From IMG/VR virus record IMGVR_UViG_3300008111_000139, positions 1-33,833 of that record: a stretch of DNA of 33,833 bases. One strand, given 5' to 3'. Numbering within the stretch: the stretch's first letter is position 1; the number at the start of each line of letters is the position of its first letter. Under the pieces are notes generated by a model that was not told the DNA's origin, made no database searches, and worked only from the letters and a program-made list of their open reading frames with translations. This document shows positions 30,801 to 33,833 of the stretch, piece after piece. Both the position numbers and the translations under genes were made by a program. This stretch comes from a virus.

Positions 30801-31583
30801 ATGGAAAATACTCCCGATAACGGAATGGAAGAAATTTTCAAAGAAATTGAAAATTCCGGAAGATCCACGGACAATATTGTCGGGCACTTAACGGCCGGCG
30901 AAATTGTCATTCCTACTAGTTTAGCCGAAATCCCGGAAATTAAAGCTACTATCGAGGAGGTTTTCGCTTCTTATGGCGTGGATATTAACGAATTTACCGT
31001 CGGTAATGAAGCAAATAAAATAAATCCGACGACGGGTTATCCGGAATTCTTCTTTGGTAAAGTATTTAAAGCCGTTAAAAACTTTTTTTCTCCGCCAAAA
31101 AAAGAAGAGCCTAAACCACAACCGCGACCGCAATCACAACCGCAACAACAGCCGCAAAACAAACCGGCTACGCCTTCTGGAGGAACCCCGGCTCAGGCTA
31201 ATAAACAAATTGCGGATGATCAAGCCGCGCGGACGGCAGCCGCTTCCGAAGACGCGCGTAAAAAAGCAGAGCAAACGCGATTTGAGCAAGTTAGTAAAGC
31301 CGAAGGTGAAAAACGACGCAAAGAATACGAGTCAAAGGCCGGTTCTGCAGCTACAAAAGTCACTGGCGGAGAAACGTTTCTTAAGAAAGAAAAAGGTGCG
31401 GACACAGGAGTAGCAAGAACCACTAGACCCGCCGCGGTAAGTGTTATGTCTCCGGCAACAGTCCAAAATACAATATTAGGATTGCCGGCAAACTCTCAGG
31501 TGTTTACGAAGTTCGGCGAGTCTATTAATAAGGCTGCCAATTTGACTTATTCAAATCCGCAAGCCCGAGTTGGAGGAATGTAA
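30801..31583 (+). CDS. Virion protein with HLTAGE module, Pro/Gln linker and conserved C-terminal signature
   Basis: This is a 260-aa protein. Residues about 20-83 hold GRSTDNIVGHLTAGEIVIP and INPTTGYPEFF, a module I have seen in phage tail/ejection-region proteins (pattern Asp-x-x-x-x-His-Leu-Thr-x-Gly-Glu-x-x-x-Pro). A Pro/Gln-rich linker (about 98-130) and a basic, Ala-rich coiled coil follow. Residues 238-260 match the C-terminal signature of the previous product (F-G ... A-N ... Y ... A-R-x-G-G-M). The terminal GGA GGA codons make GGAGGA (31572-31577), nine bases before the next start. Role inferred as internal virion. Confidence 0.7.
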   Translation: MENTPDNGMEEIFKEIENSGRSTDNIVGHLTAGEIVIPTSLAEIPEIKATIEEVFASYGVDINEFTVGNEANKINPTTGYPEFFFGKVFKAVKNFFSPPKKEEPKPQPRPQSQPQQQPQNKPATPSGGTPAQANKQIADDQAARTAAASEDARKKAEQTRFEQVSKAEGEKRRKEYESKAGSAATKVTGGETFLKKEKGADTGVARTTRPAAVSVMSPATVQNTILGLPANSQVFTKFGESINKAANLTYSNPQARVGGM

Positions 31584-31586
31584 GTT

Positions 31587-32930
31587 ATGCAAACAGGAGG
31601 ATTTCAGTTTAACGCCCCGGCGGCAGCAAGACTTGAAAACGTTCAAGGTCCAAGTTTTGGATTTGCGAGCGGCGAAAGTCTTGTCGCTGACCCGGGAATC
31701 GACTTGTGGTTAAAAGGCCAACAACAAGCATCTGAAAATCTCTTGTCAGGCATTACCATTGGCGTTAAAGGCGTAACCGAAGGCATATCTGAAAGATTCA
31801 AGCAAGAACACGAAAAAGAACTATTAAAAGAAAAAGCCGCGCTAGAGGAAGAGGAAGATCTCAACAAGTTTTTACAAAATGTCTATCTCGCCGACTTAAA
31901 GTCCGAAGACAACGTACTCAAAGATACGCTAACGCAACTCCAAATAGACAAAGAACGGCGCGAACAAGCTGCGGCAAATTACTACAGTCCTTTACCGCCA
32001 GAAGCTTTGCCTACCGAAACTACACCATTAGGCGATGTAGATGCTTCACTATTTCCGCAAGATATTCCATCTGACAGCAAATTTGGATTCGGTTTTACAG
32101 AAAAACCTGGAAAAGGAGTCGAACAATTTTCGTACGACAATCGACAATCGGGAGCGCCTGCAAGTGCCGCACCATTGGCGCGATCCAAACCACCATCGCC
32201 ATTTGTAGAAATGCCTATAGAAGGAACAAGCAAAGTTATACTCGTGGATCGGATAACTGGCAAACGTGTAGGTGATCCTTACGAGAAAAGTGATTCTCCT
32301 TTAGGCGCAGTAAACATACCCGAGGGATCCGAAATTACGTCGCAAACTTATAAAACTCCAACTGGAACCGTAACGGTAAAGCCAAAAGGCGAAGGGAGAC
32401 CGGTAACTGACACTTTTGTGACAAGAATGGCTCAGTATGACGAGTTAGGCGCATCGCTGGAAGATATTAAGGCTCAGATGAAAAATGTGACCCGCGGACC
32501 GTTATTTGGTATTTTTAAGGAAAAAAATCCTTACGACGTCGCGGCGCAAAGACTCAATAAACTTGTTGAAAGCATTGTCCCAGGATTAGCTAGATCCGTC
32601 TTTGGCGAAGTTGGCGTTTTAACAAATGAAGACGTGGCGCGCTACAAATCGATGGTGCCGAATGTAAGAACAGAGCAGGAGCTTGCTGATGGTTTAATGG
32701 CGCAACTTGAAAAGAAACTTGAGTCTTCAAGAAGCAAATATTTAGAGTCGGCCAAAAACGGCGGTTACGACGTTTCCGGATACTTCAAAGCCATAGAAGC
32801 AAAAAACAGTTTGCAAGACCAAATTAACGAACTTGACCGGAAAATCGAGAAAGTAGATCCTGCTTCAAAAGAGTATTCAGAGTTGTATAAAAAATTAGAA
32901 GAACTGATAATTCAGCAACAAGGCAAATAA
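31587..32930 (+). CDS. Internal virion / ejection-like structural protein
   Basis: This 447-aa protein has a helical N-terminal region with a Glu/Lys coiled coil (about 60-110), a Pro/Ser/Thr-rich central part (to about 200), a small beta-like insert with VILVDRITGKRVGDPY and a C-terminal helical domain (about 275-447) that ends in a coiled coil (ELDRKIEKVDPASKEYSEL). No enzymatic motif is recognised. Its size and location before another long, helical gene fit ejection proteins of short-tailed phages. The ribosome binding site GGAGGA (31572-31577) lies in the end of the previous gene. Confidence 0.65.
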   Translation: MQTGGFQFNAPAAARLENVQGPSFGFASGESLVADPGIDLWLKGQQQASENLLSGITIGVKGVTEGISERFKQEHEKELLKEKAALEEEEDLNKFLQNVYLADLKSEDNVLKDTLTQLQIDKERREQAAANYYSPLPPEALPTETTPLGDVDASLFPQDIPSDSKFGFGFTEKPGKGVEQFSYDNRQSGAPASAAPLARSKPPSPFVEMPIEGTSKVILVDRITGKRVGDPYEKSDSPLGAVNIPEGSEITSQTYKTPTGTVTVKPKGEGRPVTDTFVTRMAQYDELGASLEDIKAQMKNVTRGPLFGIFKEKNPYDVAAQRLNKLVESIVPGLARSVFGEVGVLTNEDVARYKSMVPNVRTEQELADGLMAQLEKKLESSRSKYLESAKNGGYDVSGYFKAIEAKNSLQDQINELDRKIEKVDPASKEYSELYKKLEELIIQQQGK

Positions 32931-32935
32931 GAATA

Positions 32936-33833
32936 ATGTCCGCTTCTGAAGAAATCCGAAAACGTCTGAGAGAAGGAGGCCAACAGCCTCCTTCGTCAGT
33001 TAGTGCATCCGAACAAATACGCGAAAAACTGAAATCTAAAGTTCCGACTTCAGAAATCATACGCCGCAAAAAAGACAAAGATCCCGATTCGCTATACGAA
33101 CGTTACAATGAAGGCGACCCAGAACTCGATCAAGAGCAATTAAAAATTGTATTTGAAAAACAGCGAGAACAACCTTTAGTAGACCAAGCTACTGAAGTTG
33201 CTACGAATTTTCTTCCTAGGGTGGCCGAAATGGCGGTAGATACCGGAATAGGACTTGGTAAATTTACGAAAGAAGCCGCCGTCGATCAAGTCGTAGCAAA
33301 TCCTGCCGGAGCACTATCAGATATCGTGGGTTTGCCTGTTGACGCAGCATCCGAAGTAATCAATAAAGTTTCTACGGCGTTAGGCGGAGAACGTCTTTAT
33401 GCTACACAATTCGGTCCAGGCGCAAATATTCCTACTGCCGGTAGTAAGTTCTTGCATCCTTGGGATAGAAACGCGCAACAAGTTAAAGAAGCGGCGGATG
33501 CTGAACTTGCTCTACGTTCTGTAGCTTCTGGTATGGCTAATGATCTAGAGGAAACCGCTGGATCCGCCACTAAATTTTACAACTTCGGAAGTTCCTTTAC
33601 CGACCGAGTTCAAGAAGCTTTAGGTACAAAGACCGAAAAAGAATCCTTTAAAGACTTCGTAGATCGGACTTACATGACGCGCGAAGCCGCGGCAAAAGCT
33701 AATGAAAATCCGGATCGCGCGGCAGCGCTATTAGCTGAAAACCCGCTAGTTCGACCGATTATAGCCACAACTTCGGCATTGCAGGGCGTTGAACTGACTC
33801 CAGAACAACTAGACGTTGCGCAAGAAGATTACC
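32936..33833 (+). CDS. Large virion/ejection protein, N-terminal part (3' end outside window)
   Basis: ATG 32936 opens a frame that stays open to the window end (299 residues seen). The N-terminus carries three short repeats of the type Ser-Glu-x-Ile-Arg-x-x-(Leu/Lys): SASEEIRKRL, SASEQIREKL and TSEIIRRKK. A hydrophobic and Gly-containing helical region follows (about 90-135, with FLPRVAEMAVDTGIGLG). The rest is Ala/Glu helical, ending near LENP-like AENPLVRPIIATTSALQG. No lysozyme or other catalytic motif has appeared by the cut. The large helical, repeat-started design resembles very long ejection proteins of short-tailed phages. Confident as coding, weak on role. Confidence 0.6.
   Translation, partial: MSASEEIRKRLREGGQQPPSSVSASEQIREKLKSKVPTSEIIRRKKDKDPDSLYERYNEGDPELDQEQLKIVFEKQREQPLVDQATEVATNFLPRVAEMAVDTGIGLGKFTKEAAVDQVVANPAGALSDIVGLPVDAASEVINKVSTALGGERLYATQFGPGANIPTAGSKFLHPWDRNAQQVKEAADAELALRSVASGMANDLEETAGSATKFYNFGSSFTDRVQEALGTKTEKESFKDFVDRTYMTREAAAKANENPDRAAALLAENPLVRPIIATTSALQGVELTPEQLDVAQEDY

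Noticed and set aside
31054-31413. Plus-strand frame of 119 codons rich in Arg, Asn and Lys
   Set aside because: Out-of-frame reading of the Pro/Gln linker and basic coiled coil of the gene at 30801.
1-33833. tRNA genes, insertion sequences, integrase genes, attachment sites and CRISPR arrays
   Set aside because: I looked for transposase or integrase motifs, terminal repeats and tRNA-like cloverleaf segments and saw none that could be supported; a tRNA scan would be needed to exclude them fully.

Overview
The window is an internal piece of a tailed-phage (or prophage) structural region. Every supportable gene lies on the plus strand, genes are packed with 1-23 base overlaps or very short gaps, and both ends cut through genes. 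Short-tailed (podovirus-like) morphology is the best reading: there is a large portal (756 aa), large tail-tube/adaptor-like proteins and a run of Ala/Gly/Gln-rich ejection-like proteins, but no tape measure, sheath or baseplate genes. No replication, integration or host genes are visible. The host is probably Gram-negative, because a lipobox lipoprotein sits in the lysis cassette. Passenger-type autotransporter repeats, BspA-like leucine-rich repeats and delta-60 repeats suggest an environmental host from a lineage rich in such proteins (Verrucomicrobiota or Bacteroidota are my guesses; the window cannot settle this).

Layout. 1-5.5 kb: end of the small terminase, large terminase, two small tandem Cys-rich (zinc-ribbon-like) proteins, portal, and a small unknown. 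5.6-11.1 kb: scaffold-like protein, then a four-gene sugar cassette (GT-A-like glycosyltransferase, FkbM methyltransferase, DUF6492-like protein, another glycosyltransferase-like protein), a possible 48-aa gene and the major capsid protein, closed by a perfect 13-bp-stem terminator. 11.1-18.2 kb: a host-interaction cassette of a small fibre-like protein, a BspA/DUF285 repeat protein, an alpha/beta-hydrolase esterase with a full Ser-Asp-His triad, and a 1270-aa protein built of autotransporter-associated beta-strand repeats. 18.2-19.3 kb: lysis cassette (TM plus coiled-coil protein, small lipoprotein, holin-like protein, L,D-transpeptidase-like endolysin). 19.35-28 kb: two small virion-type proteins, a tail adaptor gene split by a frameshift, a large tail protein carrying a delta-60 repeat block, a truncated-looking fibre fragment and a collar-type tail fibre. 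28-33.8 kb: ejection-like proteins interrupted by a PAPS-reductase-like PP-loop enzyme.

Inferred logic: capsid assembly and packaging genes come first; the sugar cassette may decorate the virion or the host surface; the fibre/esterase cassette would recognise and trim surface polysaccharide; lysis genes follow; tail and DNA-ejection genes are last. The most unusual features are the two adjacent ejection-region proteins that share a C-terminal signature whose last Gly-Gly codons also form the ribosome binding site of the next gene, the beta-helical autotransporter-type fibre with no autotransporter barrel or signal peptide, and the split adaptor gene. Functions are assigned by reading motifs only; no search was run.
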